Notes: generated from the sequence alone by a model not told the origin. DNA of 64,000 nucleotides from JANQJA01 sp040880285 (GCA_040880285.1 JBBDIT010000055.1:244825-308824); one strand, 5' to 3'; shown: positions 26,338 to 35,636, counted from the first letter of the stretch. Numbers and translations are program-made.

Positions 26338-27810
26338 ATGAGTGAGACAATAGCCATTGTCGGTGCGGGTATCTGCGGTATGTGCACCGGACTCGCATTG
26401 GCAAAGCGTGGCCACAAGGTGACCTTGTACGAGCGCGATTCGCCGCCACCTGCAGGTGACGCGGACCAGGCATTTTTCGATTGGAACCGGCTTGGTGCCG
26501 CCCAGTTCAGGCATCCCCATGCGTTTCTCGGGTTGATGTGCAGTTTGCTGGAAGAACGTTATCCAGATCTGGTGGAGGATTTTTATGAAGCCGGTGCACG
26601 CAGGGTTGAATTTACCGACCTGTTGTCCTCACAACAGTTATCCCGGTATATCCCGCAAGCCGGCGATGAAAAACTGTGGTTACTGCTGTGCCGTCGCGCC
26701 ACCATGGAAACTGTTTTGCGTCGCTACGTTGTGCGCCTGAACAATGTCGAGATAGTCAGTAACTGCAGTGTTGAGCAAGTGCTTGCCGAAAAGGCCCATG
26801 GGGCAATCCGGGTGCGGGGGATCCGGATCTCGAGAGACGGTGTCGAATCAGATGTGCCTGCAGATGTGGTGATCGATGCGAGCGGCCGTACCAGCCGCTT
26901 TCGGCACTGGTTTTCGGGGCTGGGGGTTGCCATTCCAGAAGAAAAAGACGATGCAGGCATTGTTTACTACACGCGGCACTACAAGCTCGCACCCGGCGTC
27001 AAGGAACCGGTCCGGAATTCACATAGCCCCTCTTCAGGAGATATCGGCTACCTCAAGTTCGGTGTATTCCCCGGCGACAATGGACACTTCGCCGTGATTT
27101 TGTGCGTGCCGGTGAATGAAGAAACGCTCAAGCAGGCAATACGGGATGGCGATACTTTTGACAGGGTGTGTCGCCACATACCGGGCCTTCTACCCTGGCT
27201 CGAACCGGGCAAATCAATACCCACAACAGACTCGTTCGGTATCGGAGACATCCATTCGGTATGGCGCCACTATGTGGTTGACGGTGTACCTGTGGCGCAC
27301 AATTTCTTTGCCGTGGGTGATGCTGCCTTGCGTACCAATCCGCTTTATGGGCGTGGTTGCAGCACCGGGATCTGGCATGCCCACCTGCTTGCAGGGCTCC
27401 TGGATGAAGTTACGGAACCTGCAGAGCGCGCCAGGCGGTTTGATGCGATTACCGAGGCTGAACTGCGCCCAATTTTCAAAGCGAGCCTTTCAGAAGACCA
27501 ACGCGGTATTCGACGCGCCCTGGCGGTGATGGATGGCGACCTGTTGGACAGGCCGGATACCTTCAGGAAATGGTTCCGGCTCGCCTTTGCCGATGCCTTG
27601 AGCGCGGCTTCAAAAGAGGACGTGCGAGTGCTTCGCGGCGCGATGCGGACATTCAACCTGCTGGAGAAGCCGGGTGAATTCCTCAACGACTGGAATATCC
27701 GCCTGACAGTCCTTCGCTATATGCTCCGCGGCAGGAAACGCAATACTGCCCAGCGCCGCCGCCGGGGCCCCTCTCGAGGGGAAATGCTGGCCCTCATACA
27801 ACAGGCTTGA
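26338..27810 (+). CDS. FAD-dependent oxidoreductase/monooxygenase of unknown substrate
   Basis: The 490-residue protein starts with a Rossmann dinucleotide fold, VGAGICGMCTG (GxGxxG at residues 9-14), and has a second FAD contact near 327-344 (GDAALRTNPLYGRGCSTG). This is the layout of p-hydroxybenzoate hydroxylase-like and halogenase-like flavoproteins. The tail is strongly basic (about 465-482). No substrate can be named. It lies between rlmB and the rpsF promoter, where related bacteria normally have nothing, so it looks like an inserted gene. Its codon use does not look foreign by eye. Confidence 0.75.
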   Translation: MSETIAIVGAGICGMCTGLALAKRGHKVTLYERDSPPPAGDADQAFFDWNRLGAAQFRHPHAFLGLMCSLLEERYPDLVEDFYEAGARRVEFTDLLSSQQLSRYIPQAGDEKLWLLLCRRATMETVLRRYVVRLNNVEIVSNCSVEQVLAEKAHGAIRVRGIRISRDGVESDVPADVVIDASGRTSRFRHWFSGLGVAIPEEKDDAGIVYYTRHYKLAPGVKEPVRNSHSPSSGDIGYLKFGVFPGDNGHFAVILCVPVNEETLKQAIRDGDTFDRVCRHIPGLLPWLEPGKSIPTTDSFGIGDIHSVWRHYVVDGVPVAHNFFAVGDAALRTNPLYGRGCSTGIWHAHLLAGLLDEVTEPAERARRFDAITEAELRPIFKASLSEDQRGIRRALAVMDGDLLDRPDTFRKWFRLAFADALSAASKEDVRVLRGAMRTFNLLEKPGEFLNDWNIRLTVLRYMLRGRKRNTAQRRRRGPSRGEMLALIQQA

Positions 27811-27828
27811 GCCCGGCCGCTACTGGCC

Positions 27829-27857
27829 TTGCATTGGTAGGGGCCTTTCACTACAAT
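27829..27857 (+). promoter_or_regulatory. Promoter of the rpsF operon
   Basis: A -35 TTGCAT (27829-27834) and a -10 TACAAT (27852-27857) are exactly 17 bases apart. The expected start leaves a leader of about 70 bases before rpsF. Confidence 0.65.
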
Positions 27858-27877
27858 GCGCGTCCCTATTTCTCCTT

Positions 27878-27911
27878 GCTTCACCCTTTCCGCACCGGAC
27901 AAGAGGGAAGC
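27878..27911 (+). promoter_or_regulatory. Candidate S6:S18-binding leader hairpin
   Basis: The rpsF leader can fold as GCTT/AAGC (27878-27881 with 27908-27911), then CCCT/AGGG (27884-27887 with 27904-27907), an internal loop, and CCG/CGG closing a three-base loop. Autoregulatory leaders bound by the S6:S18 complex are known upstream of rpsF in many bacteria and feature a CCG element. Fold and position fit, but no covariance was tested. Confidence 0.4.
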
Positions 27912-27933
27912 ATTAACCCGTAAGGAGTCTTGC

Positions 27934-28395
27934 ATGAGACACTATGAAATTGTGTTCCTGGTGCATCCTGACCAGAGTGAACAGGTGCCGGGAATGGTCG
28001 AACGCTATTCCAGTCTGATAAAAGACGGTGGTGGCAATATCCACCGGGTCGAGGACTGGGGCCGGCGTCAGCTTGCTTACCCGATCAATAAAATCCACAA
28101 GGCCCACTATGTGCTGATGAATATCGAGTGCAGCAAAGAGGTGCTTGAGGAAATCAATACCGCATTCCGGTTCAATGACGCGGTGATTCGCAACATGGTC
28201 ATGGGACGCAAGGGACCGGAAACCGAAGACTCACCGATCATGAAGCTTGAGCGCGAGAGTCGTGAAAGGAAAGTGCGTGATGATGTTCCCGTCGATCTTT
28301 CTGACAGCGATGACGATGACGATGACGATGACAATGACGATGACGACGAAATTGATGACGAAGCAGAAGCAGAAGCTTCAGCTGACGAAAGATAA
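27934..28395 (+). CDS. rpsF: 30S ribosomal protein S6 with long acidic tail
   Basis: S6 binds S18 and the 16S rRNA central domain. I placed the start at 27934 (MRHYEIVFLVHPDQ) because AAGGAG lies at 27921-27926 and the upstream in-frame extension is unconserved. Residues 1-100 are a normal S6 fold. Residues 117-153 form an extreme acidic tail with runs of eight and four Asp, encoded by GATGAC repeats (about 28306-28350). In E. coli acidity is added to S6 afterwards as glutamates by RimK; here it is encoded in the genome. rpsR follows after 12 bases. Confidence 0.97.
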   Translation: MRHYEIVFLVHPDQSEQVPGMVERYSSLIKDGGGNIHRVEDWGRRQLAYPINKIHKAHYVLMNIECSKEVLEEINTAFRFNDAVIRNMVMGRKGPETEDSPIMKLERESRERKVRDDVPVDLSDSDDDDDDDDNDDDDEIDDEAEAEASADER

Positions 28396-28407
28396 CCGGA
28401 GGTTCTC

Positions 28408-28635
28408 ATGTCACGATTCTACAGACGACGTAAGTTTTGCCGGTTTACCGCAGAAGGCGTCACAGAAATTGATTACAAGGATATTGAGGTCTTGAAACAA
28501 TATGTTTCAGAGACTGGCAAGATTGTGCCGAGCCGTATTACCGGCACCAAGGCCAGATACCAGCGACAGCTTGCTAAAGCAATCAAGCGTGCCCGATATC
28601 TTGCGTTGATTCCTTACACCGACGCACACCAGTAA
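28408..28635 (+). CDS. rpsR: 30S ribosomal protein S18
   Basis: S18 pairs with S6 on the platform of the small subunit. The 75-residue protein has the typical core from YRRRKFCRFT to LAKAIKRARYLALIPYT. A strong GGAGG lies before the ATG. It is the second gene of the rpsF operon. Confidence 0.98.
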   Translation: MSRFYRRRKFCRFTAEGVTEIDYKDIEVLKQYVSETGKIVPSRITGTKARYQRQLAKAIKRARYLALIPYTDAHQ

Positions 28636-28665
28636 ACAACGGTTTGCCCCGGGGCAACTGCTGAT

Positions 28666-29520
28666 ATGCGTGCTTTTGCCGAGTTTGTAATGCGTGGCAG
28701 GTTGCAAGCGACAGGGGTTTGCGTCGCGAGCGCGATCCTGCCGCTCACGCACTGGATCGGCTCTGCGGTGGTCGCGCTCGTGTTGCTGCGACGTGGCCCG
28801 GCGGAAGGCGCGATGCTTTTGATGTGGACCAGCTTGCCGCTTTTGGCCTGGTATATGGTCAATGGTGATGCCAGTCCACTCCTGGTGCTTGCGGGTGTCG
28901 GTATCCTTGCAATGGTTTTGCGAGTAACCGTGTCATGGGAAATAACCCTGGCGAGCGCGGTTGCTGTGGCTGCGATTGCCGGCTTCTCGTATGAGATCCT
29001 GTCGGCGCAGGTACTCTCGATGCTGGTCGAATGGTATATAGAATTGCTGGTGGCCATGGAGCAGACGCTGTCACCGGAAGAGGCAAGGCAAGTGCTGGTA
29101 GGTTTTTTTGCGCTGGGCCAGGCCTACGCCATGGTCGGGGCCTTGCTATTGGCCAGGTGGTGGCAGAGCCGCTTGTACAATCCTGATGGATTTGGCAAGG
29201 AGTTCCGCGCCCTCCGGCTGTCGCCCCGGCTGAGTATCGGTCTCGTTGCTATTATCGCCTTGTTTTTTGCCGTGGGTGAGCCGGCTTTCGGGCGCTGGAT
29301 ACCACTTTTGACGGTGCCGCTGGTGATATCAGCGATTGCATTTGTACATTGGTTGATCAGCGAAAAGAATTTGGGTACGAGCTGGTTGGTAACGTTTTAC
29401 CTGGTGCTGTTTTTGTTGATTCAGCTGCTCTACCCACTACTGACTACGGTAGCGCTACTGGATAGCTGGATGAACTTAAGAAAGAAGTTTGGATCAGATA
29501 AACCTGAGAACGAGGTGTAG
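28666..29520 (+). CDS. DUF2232-like polytopic membrane protein
   Basis: A 284-residue hydrophobic protein with about seven to eight predicted membrane segments spread over the whole length. Proteins of this kind (YybS/DUF2232) often sit between rpsR and rplI in gammaproteobacteria, and that position is the best evidence. Function is not known. It begins 30 bases after rpsR and ends three bases before rplI, so it is part of the ribosomal operon. Confidence 0.75.
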   Translation: MRAFAEFVMRGRLQATGVCVASAILPLTHWIGSAVVALVLLRRGPAEGAMLLMWTSLPLLAWYMVNGDASPLLVLAGVGILAMVLRVTVSWEITLASAVAVAAIAGFSYEILSAQVLSMLVEWYIELLVAMEQTLSPEEARQVLVGFFALGQAYAMVGALLLARWWQSRLYNPDGFGKEFRALRLSPRLSIGLVAIIALFFAVGEPAFGRWIPLLTVPLVISAIAFVHWLISEKNLGTSWLVTFYLVLFLLIQLLYPLLTTVALLDSWMNLRKKFGSDKPENEV

Positions 29521-29523
29521 GTA

Positions 29524-29973
29524 ATGCAAGTTATTCTTCTGGAAAATGTAGTGAACCTGGGTGACCTGGGCGACAAGGTGGAGGTTAAGGCGGGCTATGG
29601 CCGGAACTTCCTGATTCCACAAAATAAGGCAGTTCCGGCGACGAAAGACAACGTCCTCGCCTTTGAAGCGCGTCGCGCCGAGCTTGAGCGTATCGAAGGT
29701 GATAAGCGGGCCGAGGCAGAGGCACGCGCGAAGTTGGTTGGCGGGCTCGATATCACGCTGACGGTCAAGGCCGGTGATGAGGGCAAGCTCTTCGGTTCTA
29801 TTACGGTCCGTGACATTGTCGACGCGGCAGAAAAGCGTGGTGTTGAGATCGATAAGAGTGAAGTACTCATGCCCGACGGGCCGATCCGCGCACTCGGCGA
29901 ATATGAAATCGATGCGCAGCTCCATGCTGAGGTCACCGCCACCATGAAAGTTCGAGTCATCGCCGAAACCTGA
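29524..29973 (+). CDS. rplI: 50S ribosomal protein L9
   Basis: L9 binds 23S rRNA domain V and reaches out of the subunit. The 149-residue protein shows the classic MQVILLENVVNLGDLGDKVEVKAGYGRNFLIP start and a helix-linked C domain (SITVRDIVDAAEKRGVEIDK). It ends the ribosomal part of the operon; a hairpin follows at 29992. Confidence 0.98.
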   Translation: MQVILLENVVNLGDLGDKVEVKAGYGRNFLIPQNKAVPATKDNVLAFEARRAELERIEGDKRAEAEARAKLVGGLDITLTVKAGDEGKLFGSITVRDIVDAAEKRGVEIDKSEVLMPDGPIRALGEYEIDAQLHAEVTATMKVRVIAET

Positions 29974-29991
29974 TCATTGATCCCCCCTGCC

Positions 29992-30015
29992 GGCCCCTGG
30001 CTTGATCCGGGGGCC
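29992..30015 (+). terminator. GC-rich hairpin between rplI and dnaB
   Basis: GGCCCCTGG (29992-30000) pairs with CCGGGGGCC (30007-30015) over nine positions including one G-T pair, around a six-base loop. No T-run follows, so it may only slow polymerase or protect the rplI 3' end. Confidence 0.4.
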
Positions 30016-30128
30016 TCACACCTGGGCAGGCGGTTTCCTGCAGAAAATTCCGCTACGAGAGTAGAAGCATCGTCCCGCTTGCTTTACTCTAGTGGTCCCT
30101 TGAGAACAGAACAAACCAGAAATAATCC

Positions 30129-31502
30129 TTGGCTATTGCACCGGACGACACTAGTACATCCCTTTTAAAGGTACCGCCACATTCCCTTGAAGCGGAACGA
30201 TCCGTGCTGGGTGGTGTTATGCTGGATGATGAGGCGTTTGACCAGGTAGCCGCTTTTCTCTCCGCGGATGACTTTTATCGTGGTGACCATCGCATCATTT
30301 TCCGCTGTATGTCGGACCTTGCCGAACAGAACAAGCCGCTCGATATCATCACCATTTGTGAGGCGCTCGATGCGATCAATGAGTTGGAGAGTGTCGGCGG
30401 AGCAAGTTATGTCTCGGACCTTGCCAGTAATACACCGACCGCCTCCAATGTGCGTGCCTACGCGGGAATCGTCTCAGAGCGGGCGACGCTGCGGCACCTG
30501 ATCGCGGCAGGGCACGAGATTGCCGACAGTGGATTCAATCCCCAGGGACGTGACAGCACGACCCTGATCGATATCGCCGAGTCCCGCGTGTTCCAGATAT
30601 CCGACAATCGCCCCAGCACCGGCGGCCCGCAATCAATCCGGCCCCTGCTGACCCGGGCGGTGGAGCGTATCGATGAACTGTTTCAGAACAAGGGTGCGTT
30701 GACGGGCCTGTCGACCGGCTTTCGCGACATTGATGACATGACCCAGGGTTTCCAGAAAGGTGATCTCATCGTGATCGCGGGGCGTCCGTCGATGGGCAAG
30801 ACCTCACTGATGATGAATATCGCCGAAAATGCAGTGATACGGGGTGAAGCCCCTGTGCTGGTGTTCAGCCTGGAGATGCCGGCTGACTCGCTCATTTTGC
30901 GCATGTTGTCGTCGCTTGGGAATATCAACCAGAGCAAGATTCGCAGTGGCCAGCTGGAAGACGATGACTGGCCACGATTGACCTCGGCGGTCACGATGTT
31001 GAACGACCGTTCGCTGTTTGTCGATGATACGGGTGGGCTCTCACCCAATGAGTTGCGTTCCCGGGCTCGTCGGGTGGCGAGGGAATATGGCCATTTGGGA
31101 CTGATTGTGGTGGACTACCTACAGTTGATGGCAGTTCCTGGCAATACGGAAAACCGTGCCACGGAAATCTCTGAGATTTCCCGAATGCTTAAGGGCGTTG
31201 CCAAGGAGTTTGATTGTCCGCTGATTGCAGGCTCCCAGCTCAACCGGGGACTTGAGCAACGCCATGACAAGCGCCCGGTCATGTCTGACCTGCGTGAATC
31301 CGGTGCCATTGAGCAGGATGCGGATGTCATCATTGCCATTTATCGCGATGAGGTCTATCACGAGGATACACCGGATAAAGGTGTTGCCGAGGCGATCATC
31401 CTTAAACAGCGTAATGGACCGATTGGTACACGCAAACTCAAATTCTTTGGCCAATACACCAAATTTGAAGATCTTGCCCAGGGCTATGATGATTACATCT
31501 GA
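30129..31502 (+). CDS. dnaB: Replicative DNA helicase DnaB
   Basis: DnaB is the hexameric helicase of the replication fork. The N-terminal domain (about 10-115) is followed by a linker and the RecA-like ATPase with Walker A GRPSMGKTS near 217 and the DnaB motifs LSGL-type (IVVDYLQLM) and LRESGAIEQDADVI. The start must be the TTG at 30129, because an in-frame TAA lies two codons upstream and no other start codon precedes the conserved SLEAERSVLGG. No Shine-Dalgarno is visible. The length of 457 residues is normal and no intein is present. Confidence 0.96.
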   Translation: MAIAPDDTSTSLLKVPPHSLEAERSVLGGVMLDDEAFDQVAAFLSADDFYRGDHRIIFRCMSDLAEQNKPLDIITICEALDAINELESVGGASYVSDLASNTPTASNVRAYAGIVSERATLRHLIAAGHEIADSGFNPQGRDSTTLIDIAESRVFQISDNRPSTGGPQSIRPLLTRAVERIDELFQNKGALTGLSTGFRDIDDMTQGFQKGDLIVIAGRPSMGKTSLMMNIAENAVIRGEAPVLVFSLEMPADSLILRMLSSLGNINQSKIRSGQLEDDDWPRLTSAVTMLNDRSLFVDDTGGLSPNELRSRARRVAREYGHLGLIVVDYLQLMAVPGNTENRATEISEISRMLKGVAKEFDCPLIAGSQLNRGLEQRHDKRPVMSDLRESGAIEQDADVIIAIYRDEVYHEDTPDKGVAEAIILKQRNGPIGTRKLKFFGQYTKFEDLAQGYDDYI

Positions 31503-31517
31503 CTATCGGGACCGTTG

Positions 31518-32582
31518 ATGGCCAACGAACCGCTAGCCTACATTCATCTCGATGCCATCCGGCATAACTTTTCGTACGCCCAATCCCTTGCCCCTAAAAG
31601 TAAAGTAATGGCTATCGTGAAGGCGGATGCCTATGGCCATGGTGCAGCAAGAGTGTGCCGTGCACTAACTGAGGCGGATGCCTTTGGGGTCGCGCGCGTG
31701 ATTGAGGCTGTGGCACTCAGGGAATCCGGAATTGACAAGCCCATTGTTGTGCTGGAAGGCTTTATTGATGAAGAAGAACTCAACATCTGTCGCATCAATC
31801 GACTGACGCCGGTATTGCATAGCGGCTACCAGGTCGCGCTGGTTAAACAACCACGTCATATTGACCTTGGTATCTGGATCAAGGTGGATACGGGAATGCA
31901 CCGGCTCGGGTTTTCGGTTGAAGAATTTCGTACTGGCATGATGACGGGCCACTCCCTCAATGTTGTTGGGGTGATGAGTCACCTGGCCAATGCAGACGTT
32001 CCGGGCCATAAGGAGAACCTGGCCCAGATAGAGGTGTTCAATGAGGTAACGCGGGACCTGGATTGTGAATTGTCTCTGGCCAATTCAGGCGCGATCGTGC
32101 ATTACGCCACCAGTCATAGCGATTGGATTCGCCCTGGCATTATGCTCTATGGCGGCTCGCCGACCAGTGTGGCTGATTCGAACCTAAAGCCCGGCATGAC
32201 GCTGATGGCACCGGTAGTTTCGGTTAACCGGGTGTGCGCCGGTGAATCGATCGGTTACGGGAGTAACTGGTTTGCACCCACCGATACGCGTGTTGCGGTT
32301 GTAGGTATAGGGTATGCCGATGGCTATCCACGTGAGATTCGTGAAGGGGTTCCAGTTGTTATTAATGGCGAGCTTCGACCCATCGTGGGACGCATATCAA
32401 TGGATATGACCTACGTCCAGCTGCGAGATGGCGATGATGTGGCGCCAGGTGACCTGGCCACACTTTGGGGACACGGCTTGCCGGTGGATGAAGTTGCATC
32501 CTGGATTCCAACGATCAGTTACGCGCTCATGTCCGGATTGACCGGCCGTGTCAATCGAAGTTACGAAATGGGCGATGACTGA
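31518..32582 (+). CDS. alr: Alanine racemase
   Basis: Alr is a PLP enzyme that makes D-alanine for peptidoglycan. The cofactor lysine is Lys35 in VKADAYGHGA, and the second catalytic residue is the Tyr in ESIGYGSNW. I used the ATG at 31518 rather than the TTG one codon earlier. The product is 354 residues. It lies between dnaB and radA, and its stop overlaps the radA ATG by one base. Confidence 0.96.
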   Translation: MANEPLAYIHLDAIRHNFSYAQSLAPKSKVMAIVKADAYGHGAARVCRALTEADAFGVARVIEAVALRESGIDKPIVVLEGFIDEEELNICRINRLTPVLHSGYQVALVKQPRHIDLGIWIKVDTGMHRLGFSVEEFRTGMMTGHSLNVVGVMSHLANADVPGHKENLAQIEVFNEVTRDLDCELSLANSGAIVHYATSHSDWIRPGIMLYGGSPTSVADSNLKPGMTLMAPVVSVNRVCAGESIGYGSNWFAPTDTRVAVVGIGYADGYPREIREGVPVVINGELRPIVGRISMDMTYVQLRDGDDVAPGDLATLWGHGLPVDEVASWIPTISYALMSGLTGRVNRSYEMGDD

Positions 32583-33943
32583 TGGCAAAGTCCAGGACGG
32601 TCTATGTATGCGGCGATTGTGGCTCCGAATATGCCAAATGGCAGGGGCAATGTAACGATTGCAAGGAATGGAACACCTTAACCAGACTGTCCGTTGACAG
32701 CAACGCAGCTTCGGCACGCAAGAAAGGCTATGCAGGACAATTACAATCTGTGCAGTCGTTGGCGGACGTCTCGGCCACGGAGTCCGCAAGGCTGGCTACC
32801 GGCATGGGGGAGTTTGATCGGGTACTGGGTGGCGGGCTCGTTCCGGGTTCTGCGGTCCTTGTAAGCGGGAACCCGGGAGCGGGTAAGAGCACGCTATTGA
32901 TCCAGATTATGTGCCGGCTTGCCAGCGCTCATAGAGCGATCTACATCACTGGCGAAGAGAGCCTTGCCCAGATCGCCATGCGTGCGCGTAGATTGGGCCT
33001 GCCACTGGAAGACCTGAAAGTGATGGCAGAGACCAGCGTGGACACAGTCTGTGAGACTTTTGACGATATCAAGCCCAATCTGGTGGTCATTGATTCTATT
33101 CAGGTAATGCACCTCGATCAGGTTGAATCTGCTCCTGGCGGCGTGGCCCAGGTCAGGGAATGTGCTGCAAGACTGATCCAGTATGCAAAAAAGTCCGGCG
33201 CTGCCTTGCTACTGGTTGGCCACGTTACCAAAGAGGGTAATCTTGCCGGTCCACGTGTACTTGAGCATATGATCGACTGCTTCATCATGTTGGAAGGCGA
33301 TAACGACAGTCGTTATCGTACGCTTCGCGCCAGTAAAAACCGGTTTGGTGCGGTCAATGAATTGGGCATTTTTGCGATGACGGACAGGGGACTTATAGAG
33401 GTGTCCAATCCTTCTGCCATTTTCCTGTCGCGTGGTGAACAGGCGAGCCCGGGTAGTGTTGTCATGGTGGTGTGGGAGGGAACCAGGCCCCTTTTGGTAG
33501 AAGCACAGGCGTTGGTAGACAGTTCCGCACTGGGCAATCCAAGGCGAGTCGCCGTTGGCTTTGAGCAAAATCGCCTGGCAATGTTGCTGGCTGTACTACA
33601 CCGGCACGGCGGCCTGCAGGTTGGCGACCAGGATGTGTTCGTCAACGCTGTGGGTGGTATTCGTGTAGATGAAACCAGCAGCGACCTTGCATTATTGTTA
33701 GCCGTGGTATCCAGTTTTCGCAATAATGCCTTGCCGCTGGATCTCGTCTGTTTTGGTGAGGTTGGACTATCGGGTGAGATTCGCCCGGTACCGAACGGTC
33801 AGGAACGATTGAGGGAAGCTGCGAAACACGGATTCAAAAAAGCAATTATCCCCAGGGCCAATCTGCCGCGACAGCGAATCGACAATATGGACGTGATCGG
33901 CGTAACCAAGCTGTCTGAGGCTCTGGACGCCATCTCAGAGTGA
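32582..33943 (+). CDS. radA: DNA repair protein RadA
   Basis: RadA is a DnaB-like helicase that extends recombination intermediates. The N-terminal zinc finger is CGDCGSEYAKWQGQCNDC (10-27). A RecA-like core has Walker A GNPGAGKST and the RadA signature KNRFG, and the C-terminal part is a Lon-like domain. At 453 residues it is complete. It ends 22 bases before the convergent ettA. Confidence 0.96.
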   Translation: MAKSRTVYVCGDCGSEYAKWQGQCNDCKEWNTLTRLSVDSNAASARKKGYAGQLQSVQSLADVSATESARLATGMGEFDRVLGGGLVPGSAVLVSGNPGAGKSTLLIQIMCRLASAHRAIYITGEESLAQIAMRARRLGLPLEDLKVMAETSVDTVCETFDDIKPNLVVIDSIQVMHLDQVESAPGGVAQVRECAARLIQYAKKSGAALLLVGHVTKEGNLAGPRVLEHMIDCFIMLEGDNDSRYRTLRASKNRFGAVNELGIFAMTDRGLIEVSNPSAIFLSRGEQASPGSVVMVVWEGTRPLLVEAQALVDSSALGNPRRVAVGFEQNRLAMLLAVLHRHGGLQVGDQDVFVNAVGGIRVDETSSDLALLLAVVSSFRNNALPLDLVCFGEVGLSGEIRPVPNGQERLREAAKHGFKKAIIPRANLPRQRIDNMDVIGVTKLSEALDAISE

Positions 33944-33965
33944 ATGCGGGTCTCGCTACTGTTCC

Positions 33966-35636
33966 CTACGCCAATTTCTTGTACCTTATCCGGCTCGGCA
34001 CCAGATCAGCTGCGCCAGTACGTTTTTTGTGATCCTCTGCATACTCTGAATAGTTGCCGTCGAACCAGACAACGTTGCTGTCGCCTTCAAATGCCAGCAT
34101 GTGCGTGGCAATTCGATCCAGGAACCATCGGTCATGGGATATCACCATAATTGTACCGGGAAATACTTCGATTGCGCTCTCAAGTGCACGCAGTGTTTCC
34201 ACGTCCAGATCATTAGTGGGCTCGTCCAGCAAGAGGAGGTTGGCACCTTTCTTCAACAGCTTCGCGAGATGAACCCGGTTGCGCTCCCCGCCGGACAGGT
34301 CACGCACCAGCTTTTGCTGGTCAGCGCCCTTGAAGTTGAACCTGCTGACATAACCACGGCTCTGGGTCTCATATTTACCAATCTTGAGGATTTCCTGTTC
34401 ACCGGAAATTTCTTCCCACACGTTTTTATCATCGGACAGGGAGTCCCGGCTTTGGTCCACATAGCCGAGCTCGACGGTTTCCCCGATACGAATGGTGCCG
34501 GCATCAGGTTTCTCAGTGCCGCAGATCATTCGGAACAATGTGGATTTGCCGGCACCGTTACCGCCGATGATGCCGACGATTGCGCCTTTGGGTACGGTAA
34601 AACTGAGGTCATCGATCAATAGCTCATGGCCATAGCCCTTGCTCACGTGCTCGACTTCAACCACGACATCGCCGAGGCGCGGTCCTGGCGGAATATAGAG
34701 TTCGAGGGTTTCGTTTCGTTTTTGGAACTCCTGCGAGCTCAACTCGTCAAATCTGGCGAGCCGTGCCTTGTTCTTTGCATGTCGCGCCCTGGGCTGGGTG
34801 CGAACCCACTCGAGTTCCGACTTGATTGATCGTTGCAATGCGATTTCCTGCTTTTGTTCTGTCTCAAGACGTTGTTCTTTGGCTTCAAGCCAGGCTGAAT
34901 AGTTGCCTTCATAAGGAATCCCATGACCCCGGTCCAGTTCCAGGATCCAGCCGGCGACATTATCCAGAAAGTACCGGTCGTGCGTGATGGCCACAACCGT
35001 GCCGCTAAAATCCTTCAGGAATCGTTCCAACCAGGCGACACTTTCTGCGTCCAGGTGATTGGTGGGCTCGTCCAGCAGCAACATTTCGGGGTTTGACATA
35101 AGCAGTCGGCATAAGGCGACCCGCCTGCGTTCGCCGCCGGATAATTTGGTGACATCGGCATCATCCGGGGGTAAACGCAAGGCATCGGCCGCGATCTCGA
35201 TCTTCCGGTCCAGGTCCCAACCGTCCATGGCATCAATTTTGAGCTGGAGTTCGCCCTGGCGTTCCAGCAGTGCACTCATCTCATCGTCTTCCATCGGCCC
35301 GGCGAACTTGTCACTGATGGAGTTGAATTCATCGATAACGTCCTTGATTTCACGCACACCGTCTTCCACGTTGCCACGTACATCTTTGGCCGGATCAAGG
35401 CCCGGTTCCTGCGGCAGGTAGCCGATTTTAAGGCCCGGTTGGGGACGTGCCTCGCCGAGGATCTCTGTATCTACACCGGCCATAATCCGCAGCAGAGTGG
35501 ATTTGCCAGCGCCATTTAATCCTAATACACCGATCTTGGCGCCAGGGAAAAATGACAGGGAAATGTCCTTTAGAATCGTGCGATTGGGCGGCACAACTTT
35601 GCCGACTCGTGACATGGTATAGACGTATTGCGCCAT
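33966..35636 (-). CDS. ettA: Energy-dependent translational throttle protein EttA
   Basis: EttA is an ABC-F protein that binds the ribosomal E site and gates entry into elongation by the ADP/ATP ratio. Two ABC domains are present: GLNGAGKST with LSGGERRRVAL, and GGNGAGKST with LSGGERNRVHLAK. Between them lies the charged arm region (about 240-310). The start ATG at 35636 gives 556 residues (E. coli 555) and the N terminus AQYVYTMSRVGK; the longer upstream frame is not conserved. It is divergent from nrdR. Confidence 0.96.
   Translation of the reverse strand: MAQYVYTMSRVGKVVPPNRTILKDISLSFFPGAKIGVLGLNGAGKSTLLRIMAGVDTEILGEARPQPGLKIGYLPQEPGLDPAKDVRGNVEDGVREIKDVIDEFNSISDKFAGPMEDDEMSALLERQGELQLKIDAMDGWDLDRKIEIAADALRLPPDDADVTKLSGGERRRVALCRLLMSNPEMLLLDEPTNHLDAESVAWLERFLKDFSGTVVAITHDRYFLDNVAGWILELDRGHGIPYEGNYSAWLEAKEQRLETEQKQEIALQRSIKSELEWVRTQPRARHAKNKARLARFDELSSQEFQKRNETLELYIPPGPRLGDVVVEVEHVSKGYGHELLIDDLSFTVPKGAIVGIIGGNGAGKSTLFRMICGTEKPDAGTIRIGETVELGYVDQSRDSLSDDKNVWEEISGEQEILKIGKYETQSRGYVSRFNFKGADQQKLVRDLSGGERNRVHLAKLLKKGANLLLLDEPTNDLDVETLRALESAIEVFPGTIMVISHDRWFLDRIATHMLAFEGDSNVVWFDGNYSEYAEDHKKRTGAADLVPSRIRYKKLA

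Noticed and set aside
27811..27933. Upstream start of rpsF at 27856
   Set aside because: It begins inside the -10 of the promoter, and a strong AAGGAG supports the later ATG.
28107..28409. Minus-strand frame rich in Ser
   Set aside because: It is the antisense of the poly-aspartate tail of rpsF.
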